The notes under the pieces were generated by a model, which was given only the letters and a program-made list of their open reading frames with translations, searched no databases and was not told the origin of the DNA. 64,000 nt of DNA from Leptospira bouyouniensis (GTDB lineage Bacteria > Spirochaetota > Leptospiria > Leptospirales > Leptospiraceae): the NCBI RefSeq assembly GCF_004769525.1, contig NZ_RQFT01000003.1:620001-684000 (forward strand), in the 5' to 3' direction. Below are positions 1 to 9,725 of this stretch, piece after piece; the stretch's first letter is position 1; each line of letters opens with the position of its first letter. A program made the position numbers and the translations under genes.

Positions 1-144
1 ATGGGGAAAAGTTGTATTCGATTCAAAAAAATAGAAGAGATTCCTTGGAAATTGATTGGTGAATTAGTCAGTAAAATGGGTCCTAAGGAATGGATTTCAT
101 TGTATGAAAAGAATCTTCCGAAGTCGAAAGAGAAGGCAAAGTAG
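1..144 (+). CDS. DUF1801-like protein, C-terminal fragment
   Basis: An open frame enters from the left edge and stops at TAG 142-144. The visible 47 residues (GKSCIRFKKIEEIPWKLIGE, then a WISLYEKN segment and a Lys-rich tail) look like the C-terminal end of DUF1801/YdhG-type small proteins, a fold seen in Fe-S and stress-related proteins of uncertain role. The ATG at base 1 is probably an internal Met: family members are about 120-150 residues long, so most of the protein would lie outside the window. The family call rests on recall of the conserved C-terminal block. Confidence 0.55.
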   Translation: MGKSCIRFKKIEEIPWKLIGELVSKMGPKEWISLYEKNLPKSKEKAK

Positions 145-266
145 GAACATTAAATTCAAATAGTAGTATTTCTTGTACACCTTGCAATAGATTGGTGAGA
201 ATCAAATAAGCAAATAAATCAGCTTAACTTAAGTAACAGGATAGGAAGTTCAGGGAGAAATCATTT

Positions 267-623
267 ATGTATTACATCATTTTCAAATACCTGATCACAG
301 CAGCCCTTGTTGTCCTCATCTCCGAAGTCGCAAAACGAAATGACCGATTGGGGAGCCTCATTGCATCCCTTCCACTCGTTACCATTCTAACACTAATTTG
401 GTTGAAAGTTGAAAATGCATCAGATCAAAAAATTTCAAACCATGCCTATTATACGTTTTGGTTTGTAATTCCTACCTTACCGATGTTTTTGGTATTTCCA
501 AAACTGAATCAACTAATTGGTTTTTATATGGCTCTTTTTGTCAGTATCATTCTTACATTTGTTTTGTTTTACTTATTCCAATTGGTCCTCGGTCGATTAG
601 GGATTCAAATGTTTTCATCATGA
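267..623 (+). CDS. DUF3147-type small membrane protein
   Basis: 118 residues, almost entirely hydrophobic, with about four membrane segments (near 4-20, 30-46, 63-80 and 86-110) and the short charged turn AKRNDRLGSLIASLPLVTIL after the first. This arrangement is typical of DUF3147 inner-membrane proteins, whose function is unknown. An AGGGAG ribosome-binding site lies about 8 bases before ATG 267. The next gene starts about 58 bases downstream on the same strand and may be cotranscribed. Confidence 0.7.
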   Translation: MYYIIFKYLITAALVVLISEVAKRNDRLGSLIASLPLVTILTLIWLKVENASDQKISNHAYYTFWFVIPTLPMFLVFPKLNQLIGFYMALFVSIILTFVLFYLFQLVLGRLGIQMFSS

Positions 624-680
624 GGCAATCTGAAAATACTAAGTTTGACTTGGAATCTGTCCAACTTGAGTCTAAGTCAT

Positions 681-1145
681 ATGGAAATAGAATTTTATAC
701 AAAATGGGAAAAGGACTCAAATTTAATCACCACAAGGTTAACAGGTCCAATCTCGGAAGCAGATGCAACCGCTTGGGCAAAGGATCTGACGCAAGTGTTA
801 CAAGCGCTACCAGAAGGCACTAAATTCAAAATATTCGTCAACTTTTTTGGACTGAATCCAAGTTCAGTCAATGCGCATAAATCTTATCGAAATGTGATGC
901 CACTTCTTTTAAGTGAGTATGGTTGGAGGATAGGTTATTTGGATTTATTTGAAGAGGCCAATGGTTTAAAAATAACATCAGAAAAAGGGATTCAATGTTA
1001 TGCGGCAGTTCATTGTCATCAGGATAGCTACAAAATACAAGAATATGAAAAACGATTCGGAAAAGAGAATGAACATTTTTATGATGATCCAATTGTATCA
1101 GAGGAGTGGATTCGAAATTTTAAAATGTTAGACCCTGTTAGGTGA
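681..1145 (+). CDS. Hypothetical protein, possibly SpoIIAA/STAS-like
   Basis: About 154 residues from ATG 681. The frame is also open from 645, but the upstream 12 residues overlap AT-rich leader and look non-coding, so I prefer the Met before EIEFYTKW. The alternating strand/helix pattern and the segment GPISEADATAWAKDLTQVLQ followed by a hydrophobic strand (FKIFVNFFGL) resemble the SpoIIAA-like/STAS fold. Soluble, no signal peptide. Function unknown; the fold suggestion is weak. Confidence 0.5.
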   Translation: MEIEFYTKWEKDSNLITTRLTGPISEADATAWAKDLTQVLQALPEGTKFKIFVNFFGLNPSSVNAHKSYRNVMPLLLSEYGWRIGYLDLFEEANGLKITSEKGIQCYAAVHCHQDSYKIQEYEKRFGKENEHFYDDPIVSEEWIRNFKMLDPVR

Positions 1146-1264
1146 AGCATACTTTGGAATTTCTTATTTAAAACATTGAAAAATTGCTAGAATTTTCATG
1201 ATGATCCGTCTACAGTAGTTTGAATTTTGGAATGTTAGGAATCCAAGGCACGAGAGGGACCATC

Positions 1265-1663
1265 ATGAAACTAAATTTAAAAATGCCAAATGATTTGAAG
1301 TTTGCTTATCAAAACGAACTAAAAAAATACAAAGAAGCTTTAGCACATAATAACGATTCGTTGGCATGGCATCATTTGGAGCGAGCCCATATCATTGGAC
1401 AATACCATCCAGTTTCACATACGGGTGTTCATTTCCGGATGTTCGTTTTTGGAATCAGAAAGTTCGATATAAATGAAATTTTAGGACAATTTGTGCGAAT
1501 GAGTTTTGGTTGGATTGGGAGTCTATTCAATAGGATCCCAGTGGGAAATACTGGCAGTGCAACTGTACCTATTTTTGCTCCCATGCCGATTCCAGAAGAT
1601 CTAAAATCTCTATTATGGAATGCGGACACAGAAGCAAAAGGATTATCTGGCTTTAAACATTAA
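1265..1663 (+). CDS. DUF3703 family protein
   Basis: About 132 residues from ATG 1265, which has GAGAGG 8 bases upstream; the longer frame from 1220 lacks such a site. The segment LAWHHLERAHIIGQYHPVSH and the later VGNTGSATVP are hallmarks of DUF3703, a small family often found near metal-resistance genes. Conserved His residues (HHLERAH, HPVSHTGVH) could bind metal, which is inference. No metal gene is adjacent here. A hairpin at 1698-1731 follows. Confidence 0.75.
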   Translation: MKLNLKMPNDLKFAYQNELKKYKEALAHNNDSLAWHHLERAHIIGQYHPVSHTGVHFRMFVFGIRKFDINEILGQFVRMSFGWIGSLFNRIPVGNTGSATVPIFAPMPIPEDLKSLLWNADTEAKGLSGFKH

Positions 1664-1697
1664 ACGATTTTTCTCATGCCTCAATCATTCTGAAGCT

Positions 1698-1731
1698 CAA
1701 AGATTCGCCTAATATTCAATAGGCGACTTTG
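1698..1731. terminator. Bidirectional hairpin between convergent genes
   Basis: Stem CAAAG..TCGCCTA pairs with TAGGCGA..CTTTG (two-base bulge on the left arm, 8-base loop). It sits between the DUF3703 gene and the convergent methyltransferase gene, as a shared terminator would, but has only a weak T-run on either side. Confidence 0.5.
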
Positions 1732-1740
1732 CTCAATTTG

Positions 1741-2337
1741 TTATTTTTCAGCTACTAAAAGAAATAACGATGCGTCCTCATTCATAAATACTTTTTTCTC
1801 TTCCAAAATGGTAGAAGACGATACCTTTCGGAATCCAATTTTTATGAATAATTCCTGTAAGTCTTTCTGATTAAAGCCATTGTGAACTTTTGGATGGGAT
1901 ACTTTTTGATTTTTGTCAAAGTCCACAACAAAAAGTTTTCCACCTGGTTTGAGTAAATCATACAGAAACCTTAGTATTTTTTCTGTATCGGGTATATGCA
2001 ATAATACAAGTGACAAAAGAATTTCATCCACTGGCAAAAACTTTGAACCGGTCAAATCACCTGTGGCCATCGTATTTGCATTTTGAATCCCATTCGCTTT
2101 GATCTTGGACTGTAACACTTCTAACATTACAGGGGAGTCATCGACAAAAATTACTTCTTGGTAATGTTCGGTAAGTGGGATCCCGAGAAGGCCTGTCCCA
2201 CATCCAAAATCAAGAAGGGTTTTTTTTGTGCCAAGTGACAAAGTTGGATTTAATTTTTCTAAAATGCGTCGAGCAAGTTGGATTCTCTCTGCCGTATCAT
2301 ATTGATTTGCAATTTGATTGAAAACATTTGGTTCCAT
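1741..2337 (-). CDS. Class I SAM-dependent methyltransferase
   Basis: 198 residues. The SAM-binding motif I is DFGCGTG (about residues 43-49), followed by an acidic residue at the end of strand 2 (VIFVDDSP) and a motif IV-like stretch (VDEILLSLVLLHIPD), so it folds as a Rossmann methyltransferase of the UbiE/Methyltransf_11 kind. The substrate cannot be read from sequence. It diverges from the fumarase gene with about 98 bases between the starts. Confidence 0.8.
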   Translation of the reverse strand: MEPNVFNQIANQYDTAERIQLARRILEKLNPTLSLGTKKTLLDFGCGTGLLGIPLTEHYQEVIFVDDSPVMLEVLQSKIKANGIQNANTMATGDLTGSKFLPVDEILLSLVLLHIPDTEKILRFLYDLLKPGGKLFVVDFDKNQKVSHPKVHNGFNQKDLQELFIKIGFRKVSSSTILEEKKVFMNEDASLFLLVAEK

Positions 2338-2435
2338 TTGGAATCAGCAAAACACAATCCACTCTTATTGTCGTGAAAAATTCATTTACGAAAGAAGGAT
2401 TCCTAAGAGATTAGAAGTACAAAATAGAGGTTTCT

Positions 2436-4049
2436 ATGCCAGAATTCTTTTACGCCGATCCATTCCCACTCACTCAAGATACAACCGAATACAAACTTTT
2501 GACAAAAGATTATGTCAGTACAGTCCCCTTTGGCGATAAAGAAATTTTGAAAGTGGAACCAGAAGGCCTCACCTTCCTTGCAGAAAAGGCGATGGAGGAT
2601 GTTTCCTTTTATCTACGAACGGCCCATTTGGAAAAGGTGCGTAAAATTTTAGATGATCCAGAAGCAACACCAAACGATCGTTTTGTGGCTATGGCACTTC
2701 TTAAGAATGCAGTAATTGCTGCTGATAAACAATTACCATCCTGCCAAGACACTGGGACAGGCATTGTTATGGCAAAAAAGGGAGAGTATGTCATTACAGG
2801 TGGTGATGATGCACAAGCTCTTTCCAAAGGAATTTATAATACTTATGTGAACCGAAATTTGCGTTATTCACAAGTGGTTCCTTTGACTATGTATGAAGAG
2901 GTAAACTCTGGATCCAATTTGCCTGCTCAAATTGATATATATTCCACACCTGGTGATAAATATAGTTTTCTCTTTTTAGCGAAAGGTGGTGGTTCAGCGA
3001 ACAAAACCTATCTCTTCCAAGAAACAAAAGCACTTCTTAATCCAACATCCCTTGAAAAGTTTATTGCAGACAAAGTATCCAATTTGGGAACAGCAGCATG
3101 TCCTCCTTACCATATCGCGGTTGTCATTGGTGGGACTTCAGCAGAAGCCAATTTAAAGACCGTAAAACTTGCGTCAGCTGGGTATTTAGACCATTTACCA
3201 ACAAAAGGAGATAAGTTTGGTTCCGCATTTCGAGATACAGAACTCGAAGCAAAAATGTTGTTAGCGGCTCAAAAATCTGGGATAGGTGCACAGTTTGGTG
3301 GAAAATATTTAGCACATGATTTTAAAGTGATTCGCCTTCCACGTCACGGAGCTTCATGTCCCGTTGGACTTGGTGTGAGTTGCAGTGCTGATCGAAACAT
3401 CAAAGCAAAGATTACAAAAGATGGAATCTATTTAGAAAAACTCGAATACGATCCAGCCAAATTTTTACCAACCATAGATGAAGTGGATTCCAATACTGAA
3501 TCAGTTCACATTGATCTAAACCAACCTATGCCAGAGATTTTAAAAGTGCTGACCAAATATCCGGTGAAAACTCGGGTGATGCTTAGCGGTCGTTTGGTGG
3601 TTGCTCGTGATATCGCCCATGCCAAACTCAAAGAAAAATTGGACAAAGGAGAACCACTTCCTGAATATTTTAAAAACCATCCGGTGTACTATGCAGGCCC
3701 TGCGAAAACTCCTGAAGGTATGCCATCTGGTTCCTTCGGACCAACCACTGCTGGACGTATGGATATTTATGTTCCAGTTTTCCAAGAGAAGGGATTTTCG
3801 ATGATCACTCTTGCGAAAGGCAATCGTTCCAAAGTTGTAACAGATAGCTGCAAAAAAAATGGAGGGTTTTATCTGGGATCGATAGGTGGCCCTGCGGCAT
3901 TACTTGCAAAGGAAAACATCAAAAAGGTGGAAGTTTTGGATTTTCCTGAACTTGGAATGGAAGCCGTATGGTCTATCGATGTGGAAAATTTCCCTGCCTT
4001 TATCGTCGTTGATGATAAGGGAAATGATTTTTTCCAGATGTTGAATTAG
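2436..4049 (+). CDS. fumA: Class I (4Fe-4S) fumarate hydratase
   Basis: 537 residues, the usual length of single-chain class I fumarases, which interconvert fumarate and malate in the TCA cycle using an oxygen-sensitive 4Fe-4S cluster. Candidate cluster cysteines are C103 (SCQDTGTG), C222 (AACPPYH) and C316 (GVSCSADR), matching the three-Cys pattern of the family. The C-terminal domain carries [14 protein letters not shown] lies 5-6 bases before ATG 2436. A class II fumarase (8216-9604) is present 4 kb away. A class I tartrate dehydratase is an alternative, but the single-chain architecture favours fumarase. Confidence 0.92.
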   Translation: MPEFFYADPFPLTQDTTEYKLLTKDYVSTVPFGDKEILKVEPEGLTFLAEKAMEDVSFYLRTAHLEKVRKILDDPEATPNDRFVAMALLKNAVIAADKQLPSCQDTGTGIVMAKKGEYVITGGDDAQALSKGIYNTYVNRNLRYSQVVPLTMYEEVNSGSNLPAQIDIYSTPGDKYSFLFLAKGGGSANKTYLFQETKALLNPTSLEKFIADKVSNLGTAACPPYHIAVVIGGTSAEANLKTVKLASAGYLDHLPTKGDKFGSAFRDTELEAKMLLAAQKSGIGAQFGGKYLAHDFKVIRLPRHGASCPVGLGVSCSADRNIKAKITKDGIYLEKLEYDPAKFLPTIDEVDSNTESVHIDLNQPMPEILKVLTKYPVKTRVMLSGRLVVARDIAHAKLKEKLDKGEPLPEYFKNHPVYYAGPAKTPEGMPSGSFGPTTAGRMDIYVPVFQEKGFSMITLAKGNRSKVVTDSCKKNGGFYLGSIGGPAALLAKENIKKVEVLDFPELGMEAVWSIDVENFPAFIVVDDKGNDFFQMLN

Positions 4050-4068
4050 TGTTATACTTCAAACCTAA

Positions 4069-4104
4069 GGAAGTGACATTCATTGGTCAATGTGTGTCAC
4101 TTCC
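4069..4104 (+). terminator. Inverted repeat after the fumarase gene
   Basis: GGAAGTGACA (4069-4078) is complementary to TGTCACTTCC (4095-4104), a perfect 10-bp stem with a 16-base loop, 20 bases after the fumA stop. There is no T-run directly behind it, so it may be a stabilising or processing hairpin instead of an intrinsic terminator. Confidence 0.45.
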
Positions 4105-4280
4105 ATCTATGTCGCGAATACGACAAAAAAATACGCTTTCGTTTTTATAATATCATTCGTTTGCTAAAAAGTTCTTAAAATCTGGCTTTCCAAAAGGAAT
4201 GATTTACATTAACATTACTTTGTCGTAGAAAGAAGCAGAGTTTAGAAGACGTTAATTCTTCACAAGAGGTTGGAGTAAAT

Positions 4281-5228
4281 ATGAAAGTTATCGATCGAGT
4301 TGGAATCATTAAAAAATTTGGAATTTTTTTATTTTCACTCTCTCTATTAAATGGAACAAATTTTTCTAAGAATATTGATCCAACAGAATGTCCGAAACAA
4401 TACAACTGTTTGACGACATTTATTTCACCTGGTTCGATAATACCTGGACTTGAATTAGATTTATCTCTTATCAAAGTAGATCCCCCTACACCTTTAGACA
4501 AAGTTACGTTACCTTTAGATAAAAACGGAAAATTCATCGAAGTCAAAGTTGATAAAAATGTTTTTTATTATAAAGCATTTTGGAAAGGGAAAGAAATTTT
4601 AATAAGTCAATTTGATTTAGATATTAATAAAAGATTACGTACACTTAGTAACAAAATAGTTCAGCTAATATCAGAACCTAGTCCCAAAGCTTCCATTTTG
4701 ACAATCATTCCAAAAAATATTCTTTTAGAAGTCATCGAAAATACAAATCCATTAACCGCCAATGTCGGATATGTGAAAGTCAATTATAATGATACAGTAG
4801 GTTGGGTGAATCGTACTTCGTTAAGCGATGATGAATATGATATTCGATATTATAAAAAAAATCTCCAAGAACTGGTCTTTCCTTATGCGTTCAATGTCAA
4901 AGATGACAATTTAGCTACTGAATTTAAAATTATAGGAAAAGGATTTATTGTCACTGATTGTAAAGTTGGTGAATTTGATTGTTCAGCCACTTACAGAATG
5001 GGTGAGTCAAGTTTTGGAATGCCAGAAGAAGCAGTATACTTTGATTTAAGTGTAAGTGATGGAAAACAATATATTTGTGAAATGCGAAGAGTCGACTTTG
5101 TTGGAGAATTACAAAGAGTGATCGATGAGCATATTACAGAAAATGAATTGGATCCATTTATCAACTGCAATCTCAAGGAAGGAGAAATGGAAGAAAACAC
5201 ATCTGATGAATCAATGGAAACGGAATGA
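4281..5228 (+). CDS. Secreted protein with SH3-like domain
   Basis: 315 residues. The N-terminus has a hydrophobic segment (IKKFGIFLFSLSLLNGTNF) consistent with a signal peptide or anchor. Residues about 125-180 form a bacterial SH3 (SH3b) domain: SPKASILTIIPKNILLEVIE, then YVKVNYNDTVGWVNRTSLS, the GWV motif typical of cell-wall or ligand-binding SH3b. The Cys-containing C-terminal half (DCKVGEFDCSATYRMGE; CEMRRVDF) is not recognised, and the last 15 residues are acidic. Probably periplasmic or outer-surface. Function unknown. GAGGTTGGAG precedes the ATG. Confidence 0.65.
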   Translation: MKVIDRVGIIKKFGIFLFSLSLLNGTNFSKNIDPTECPKQYNCLTTFISPGSIIPGLELDLSLIKVDPPTPLDKVTLPLDKNGKFIEVKVDKNVFYYKAFWKGKEILISQFDLDINKRLRTLSNKIVQLISEPSPKASILTIIPKNILLEVIENTNPLTANVGYVKVNYNDTVGWVNRTSLSDDEYDIRYYKKNLQELVFPYAFNVKDDNLATEFKIIGKGFIVTDCKVGEFDCSATYRMGESSFGMPEEAVYFDLSVSDGKQYICEMRRVDFVGELQRVIDEHITENELDPFINCNLKEGEMEENTSDESMETE

Positions 5229-5395
5229 AATTGATTCCTGGTTGATTCATCGCATATCTTTTTTGATTTTCAATCTATCCTCTTTTTCGTGTGTATTTCC
5301 ATATTCTAAATTTTCCATTTTTTGGATGATGCGCAAATCAAATTGGGATTAGTTACCAAAGTCAGTATTATATTTGAAGAGAATTTTGAAATCTA

Positions 5396-6391
5396 TTATT
5401 GATTCAAATACATTGTTGCAAATTCTTCTCTCCAATAAGCGATTCCAGCATATCCTTGTTCGGTGCTAATCTTTTCCCAGTGTTTTAGGAAGTGAGCAGT
5501 TGGTAAGTATATAACTTCACCATTATGTTTGATGATTGAATAGTCTGATCTTGAACTTTGAAATTCAGGAGTAACAATCCAATTCTGAATGGGAACTACT
5601 TTTCCAAATTTTCCCGATTTGGTTTTTGCATATCCATATAAAGGAAGTCCTAAATATATTTTTTGACGAATCGATGCGATGGGTATTTCAAATGGTAACT
5701 TTTTCTTATGAAGTTTCTTTTCGATCTCACTTAGATTTGATTCAATCCAATTTGATGTGGAAATGGGACCAGGTTTGGTCCTTGGACTATGTTCATCATA
5801 GAACATGAATATCCAGTTATCAGAACAACTGTACAATTTTGCTAAATCATAATAACCATGTTGGTCTGGGTGGTTTGGTGGAAATAATGCTAAGTGGAAC
5901 TGAAGATTTGAATCTTTTGTTTTAATGAGCTTGTGAATGGAACAAACAAAATTAGTATAAGAATCTTTGGATTGTTTTGCACCGAACTCAGCGTCCAAGA
6001 CAAGACCTTTGGTTGTTGGATTTGTTTTAAGTAACAAGGTGATGGAATGATAGAATTGATTTTCAAAGGTCGGATTCATTGGCTCGTTCCAAACGGAAAA
6101 GGAAGGCACAATCATCAAGAATGATGATTTGGGTATTATTTCTTTTGTTAGTTCGATTTTTCCATTTTTTTCCAATCTTCCTGAAACAAAAATGGGGATT
6201 CTGTTGTGGGTTGCTAGTGAATCAATTTTACTCGTGAAAAAGTAATCGAATGAGTCTTGAGATAAATTTAGGTTCTTTGGTTCCGCTGTGAGCAGGAAAA
6301 TAAGAGGATAAAGAAATATAAATAAACAGTATTGGAAAATGTCCCTTTGAAACAAAAAAAATTCCTTGATTTGGTTTGTGTTTTGTCTCAT
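5396..6391 (-). CDS. GH18-like glycoside hydrolase/chitinase-fold protein
   Basis: 331 residues with an N-terminal membrane/signal segment (about 18-38). The barrel features of GH18 can be traced: GLVLDAEFGA where the DxxDxDxE catalytic motif is expected, IFMFYDEHSP at the M-x-Y-D strand, YLGLPLYGYA at strand 7 and GYAGIAYWREE at strand 8. The catalytic motif is degenerate (only D and E of the DxDxE run remain), as in YaaH/SleL-type spore or wall proteins and chitinase-like lectins. Likely an envelope glycan hydrolase or glycan-binding protein. Stands alone; its neighbours are unrelated. Confidence 0.65.
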   Translation of the reverse strand: MRQNTNQIKEFFLFQRDIFQYCLFIFLYPLIFLLTAEPKNLNLSQDSFDYFFTSKIDSLATHNRIPIFVSGRLEKNGKIELTKEIIPKSSFLMIVPSFSVWNEPMNPTFENQFYHSITLLLKTNPTTKGLVLDAEFGAKQSKDSYTNFVCSIHKLIKTKDSNLQFHLALFPPNHPDQHGYYDLAKLYSCSDNWIFMFYDEHSPRTKPGPISTSNWIESNLSEIEKKLHKKKLPFEIPIASIRQKIYLGLPLYGYAKTKSGKFGKVVPIQNWIVTPEFQSSRSDYSIIKHNGEVIYLPTAHFLKHWEKISTEQGYAGIAYWREEFATMYLNQ

Positions 6392-6515
6392 CCAAACATA
6401 TAAGACGGCCGTTAGGTGTGCATCAATATATTCATTTTTCTTTTTTCACTCAATTATTTTTTGAAGTGAAAAAAACGTATAGAATTTTTTCTGGAATCAT
6501 GGGTGGTAAAGATAG

Positions 6516-6971
6516 ATGAAAATTGAATTAAAACCTGTTGCATTTGTGCGAAATGTAAGAACGAAGCCAATCGATGATGAATGGTCTAGCGTTGTCAGCC
6601 ACATCATACTGGCTCCTGATATTCCACATTCAGCATTACAGGGAATTAAGGAATTTTCGCATTTGGAAATTATCTATTATTTTGATCAGGTAATAAAACA
6701 AGAAATTGTTTATGAAAACCATCCTCGTGGGAATACAAACTATCCAAAAGTTGGTATTTTTGCTCAAAGAAAAAAGGATCGTCCAAATCAACTGGGAATT
6801 TGCACAGTTGAGTTAATTCAACTAGATGGCAATCAATTAACAGTAAAGTATCTTGATGCTATCGATGGAACACCTGTTTTAGACATAAAGCCTGTTCTGC
6901 GAGAATTTGAACCGCAGTCTTCCATTCGGCAACCAGAATGGGCAACGGATCTCATGAAACATTATTGGTAA
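6516..6971 (+). CDS. trmO: TrmO/TsaA-type tRNA m6t6A37 methyltransferase
   Basis: 151 residues covering the single TsaA beta-barrel domain that methylates N6 of t6A37 in tRNA using SAM. The family block NHPRGNTNYPKVGIFAQRKK-DRPN-LG is clear, as is the later YLDAIDGTPVLDIKPVL. It is shorter than E. coli TrmO (about 235 residues), lacking the C-terminal domain, as many bacterial and archaeal forms do. The stop is 5 bases before the next ATG, so the two genes form an operon. Confidence 0.85.
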   Translation: MKIELKPVAFVRNVRTKPIDDEWSSVVSHIILAPDIPHSALQGIKEFSHLEIIYYFDQVIKQEIVYENHPRGNTNYPKVGIFAQRKKDRPNQLGICTVELIQLDGNQLTVKYLDAIDGTPVLDIKPVLREFEPQSSIRQPEWATDLMKHYW

Positions 6972-6976
6972 TTGGT

Positions 6977-7705
6977 ATGACAACTAAAAAACATTACGAA
7001 TCACATTTAGGAAATTTTTATACGTGGATGTTAGGTGATTGGGAAAAAAAATCCCAAGAGTTTAAATCGTTTTTAATACAAAAGAATTTAATTCCTAAAT
7101 TCAGCAAAAAAGCAATCGATATGGGAGCTGGCAATGGAATGCAAGCAATCCCATTAGCAGAATTGGGATATGAAGTAACAGCAATTGATTTCAATCCACA
7201 ATTACTGAGTGAGTTAAATCAAAATGTTAAAAACAGATCATTGCCAATGCAACTAGTCGATGGCGAGATTACAAATTTTTCCTTATGGAAAGACATTAAT
7301 CCTGAGTTAATTCTTTGTTGTGGTGATACAATTTCACATTTGGATTCCTTTGAAGAAATCAAAGCATGGATGGAACAATGTTATACCAGATTATTGCCAA
7401 GAGGTAAATTCATTTTATCTTTTCGAGATTATTCTAAAACTCTTCAGGATCAGGAACGCTTTATACCAGTAAAGTCTGATGAGAATCGGATTCATACTTG
7501 TTTACTTGATTTTTCAGACAAAAACATTTTGGTGACTGATTTACTGTATGAAAAAATAAATGGAGATTGGCAAATGAGTGTTAGTTCTTATCGAAAAGTT
7601 AGAATTACTGTTGCCATCATTCACAACTATTTAAAAGAAATTGGATTTCGTGTTGATGTATCAGAAGAATTCCAAAGAATGAATTTAGTCGTTGCAACAA
7701 AATGA
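6977..7705 (+). CDS. Class I SAM-dependent methyltransferase
   Basis: About 242 residues from ATG 6977; the frame is open upstream into trmO, but this start leaves a normal 5-base gap. Motif I is DMGAGNG (about 48-54), with D71 ending strand 2 (VTAIDFNPQLL) and a motif IV-like LILCCGDTISHLDS. It belongs to the Methyltransf_25/11 group. The substrate is unknown. Being cotranscribed with trmO hints at a role in RNA or small-molecule methylation, which is only inference. Confidence 0.75.
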   Translation: MTTKKHYESHLGNFYTWMLGDWEKKSQEFKSFLIQKNLIPKFSKKAIDMGAGNGMQAIPLAELGYEVTAIDFNPQLLSELNQNVKNRSLPMQLVDGEITNFSLWKDINPELILCCGDTISHLDSFEEIKAWMEQCYTRLLPRGKFILSFRDYSKTLQDQERFIPVKSDENRIHTCLLDFSDKNILVTDLLYEKINGDWQMSVSSYRKVRITVAIIHNYLKEIGFRVDVSEEFQRMNLVVATK

Positions 7706-7789
7706 ATTGATTGTTTTAGAAACAATCTGTATTGCTTGAATGTTTTAACTATAAAATTAACTAAACTAATATTCAATTGGTAAATTAAA

Positions 7790-8188
7790 ATGTGTAAAAC
7801 GATTAAACAAAAAGTTAAGTTTAAAGATTCTCCTAGAATCATATACCAATGGATGACTGATTCAAAGAAAGTAACTGCACTAACTGGTGAGACTGCTGTG
7901 ATCAGCCAGAAGATTGGTGGCCCATTTACGACTATGTCAGGAAAAGTATCTGGCATCATCGTTGACCTGGAACCAGCGAAGAGAATTGTGCAAGCTTGGC
8001 GAAGAAATGATTTTCCTGAAGGAATTTTTTCTATGGCATCATTTACGTTCAATGAAACTAGCGATGGTGGGACAGAATTGATTCTGACACACCGAGGAGT
8101 TCCAAAAGAGCTAATCACGGATGTTGAAGGAAGTTGGAGGAAAAACTTTTGGAACAAGATTCAGAAGAAAGCTTTTACCTTGAAATAA
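7790..8188 (+). CDS. SRPBCC/AHSA1 domain protein
   Basis: 132 residues, one START/Bet v1-like (SRPBCC) fold of the AHSA1 type: an N-terminal beta strand (KTIKQKVKFKDSPRIIYQWM), central GGPFTTMSGKVSGIIVDLEP, then IVQAWRR and a C-terminal helix beginning EGSWRKNFWNKI. Such proteins bind hydrophobic ligands or act in stress responses. The ligand is not predictable. Convergent with fumC, 27 bases apart. Confidence 0.75.
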   Translation: MCKTIKQKVKFKDSPRIIYQWMTDSKKVTALTGETAVISQKIGGPFTTMSGKVSGIIVDLEPAKRIVQAWRRNDFPEGIFSMASFTFNETSDGGTELILTHRGVPKELITDVEGSWRKNFWNKIQKKAFTLK

Positions 8189-8215
8189 AATTTACAAAAA
8201 AAAATTAGCAGGTCT

Positions 8216-9604
8216 TTAAATCATATCCTTCGGGTTTACCCATTTTTCAAATTCCTCTGTTGTTAGAAAACCTAGCTTAACGCCTGCTTCTTTCAAACTT
8301 AGATTCTCCTTATACGCCAGTTTGGCGATCTTTGCAGCTTTATCATAACCGATATGTGGGTTAAGTGCCGTCACTAACATTAGTGAGTTTTCCAAATTGG
8401 TTTTGATTTTCTCCAGATTTGGTTCGATTCCTTCTGCACAATGAATGGCAAAGGAACGACAACCATCAGATAACAAACGGATTGAGTTGAGAACATTGTT
8501 TATGATGAGGGGTTTAAAGACATTCAATTCAAAATTTCCCGATGCTCCACCGATTGTGACTGCAACATCATTACCAATCACTTGCGCACAGACCATAGTG
8601 AGTGCCTCGGATTGAGTTGGATTCACTTTTCCTGGCATGATGGAAGACCCAGGTTCATTTTCTGGGATTCGGATTTCGGCGATTCCAGATCTCGGTCCAG
8701 AAGACAACCAACGTACATCATTTGCAATTTTCATCAGAGAACTCGCAATGGTTTTTAAAACTCCACTCACTTCCACTAACGAATCATTGGCGGCCAATGC
8801 TTCAAACTTATTGGGAGCTGTGACAAAAGGAATTCCTGTCTCTTCTGATATGGCTTTTGCCACGTTTACTGAAAAATTTGGATGAGTATTGAGTCCAGTT
8901 CCTACCGCCGTTCCACCTAATGCCAGTCTGTAAATAGAAGGTAGGACATGACCGATCCGATCTAGGCTGTAAGATAACTGCTGGGCATATCCAGAAAACT
9001 CCTGACCTAATGTGATAGGAGTGGCATCTTGCAAATGTGTTCTTCCAATTTTAATGATGTCTTGGAATAACTTTGATTTTTCTTTGAGGATTGATTCAAG
9101 GAGTTTGAGACTTGGGATAAGGTTTTTGTGAATTGATTCTGCTGCGGCTATGTGCATAGCAGTTGGAAACACATCATTGGAACTTTGTCCTTTGTTGGCA
9201 TCATCGTTGGGATGAATCGGGGATTTTGAACCAAGTGTACTTCCAAAAATTTCATTGGCTCGGTTGGCAATTACTTCGTTCGCATTCATATTGGTTTGTG
9301 TACCAGATCCTGTTTGCCAAACAGAAAGAGGGAAATGGTCATCTAACAAACCATCAATGACTTCTTGTGCCGCTCTTAGGATCAGATCTTTTTTGGATTC
9401 TTCAAGTAAGCCAAGTTCTGCATTGGTGATAGCAGATGTTTTTTTGACAATTCCCAAAGCTCGAATCAATTCTCGGGGAAATTGGTCCTTTCCGATTTGA
9501 AAGTAGTGTAATGATCGCTCAGTTTGTGCTCCCCAATAACGAGATGATTCAACTTCGATTTCTCCCATGGAGTCGGTTTCGATTCTGGTTTTTTTTGGTT
9601 CCAT
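8216..9604 (-). CDS. fumC: Class II fumarate hydratase
   Basis: 462 residues, the standard length. The superfamily signature [10 protein letters not shown] is at 319-328 with the catalytic serine at 321; H190 in [10 protein letters not shown] is the second catalytic residue; substrate-binding [13 protein letters not shown] is at 98-110. Being Fe-S free, class II fumarase is oxygen-stable and backs up the class I enzyme at 2436. Family members can be hard to separate from aspartase, but [10 protein letters not shown] and the overall match favour fumarase. Confidence 0.93.
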   Translation of the reverse strand: MEPKKTRIETDSMGEIEVESSRYWGAQTERSLHYFQIGKDQFPRELIRALGIVKKTSAITNAELGLLEESKKDLILRAAQEVIDGLLDDHFPLSVWQTGSGTQTNMNANEVIANRANEIFGSTLGSKSPIHPNDDANKGQSSNDVFPTAMHIAAAESIHKNLIPSLKLLESILKEKSKLFQDIIKIGRTHLQDATPITLGQEFSGYAQQLSYSLDRIGHVLPSIYRLALGGTAVGTGLNTHPNFSVNVAKAISEETGIPFVTAPNKFEALAANDSLVEVSGVLKTIASSLMKIANDVRWLSSGPRSGIAEIRIPENEPGSSIMPGKVNPTQSEALTMVCAQVIGNDVAVTIGGASGNFELNVFKPLIINNVLNSIRLLSDGCRSFAIHCAEGIEPNLEKIKTNLENSLMLVTALNPHIGYDKAAKIAKLAYKENLSLKEAGVKLGFLTTEEFEKWVNPKDMI

Positions 9605-9685
9605 GATTTGTTTCCTATCGTTGGATTCTGATCAGTCAAAATTAGATAGATTTAATAAGTGAAAAAGATTGATGAAGTCGATCTA

Positions 9686-9711
9686 CTTCTCAGTGGATAC
9701 CCACCGAGAAG
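9686..9711. repeat. Short inverted repeat upstream of fumC
   Basis: CTTCTC-A-GTGG / CCAC-C-GAGAAG around the loop ATAC, 82 bases upstream of the fumC start and downstream of the SirB-like gene. It has no T-run. It could be a weak terminator of the SirB-like gene or an operator for fumC. Confidence 0.35.
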
Positions 9712-9725
9712 ATTTGATGAGAAAA

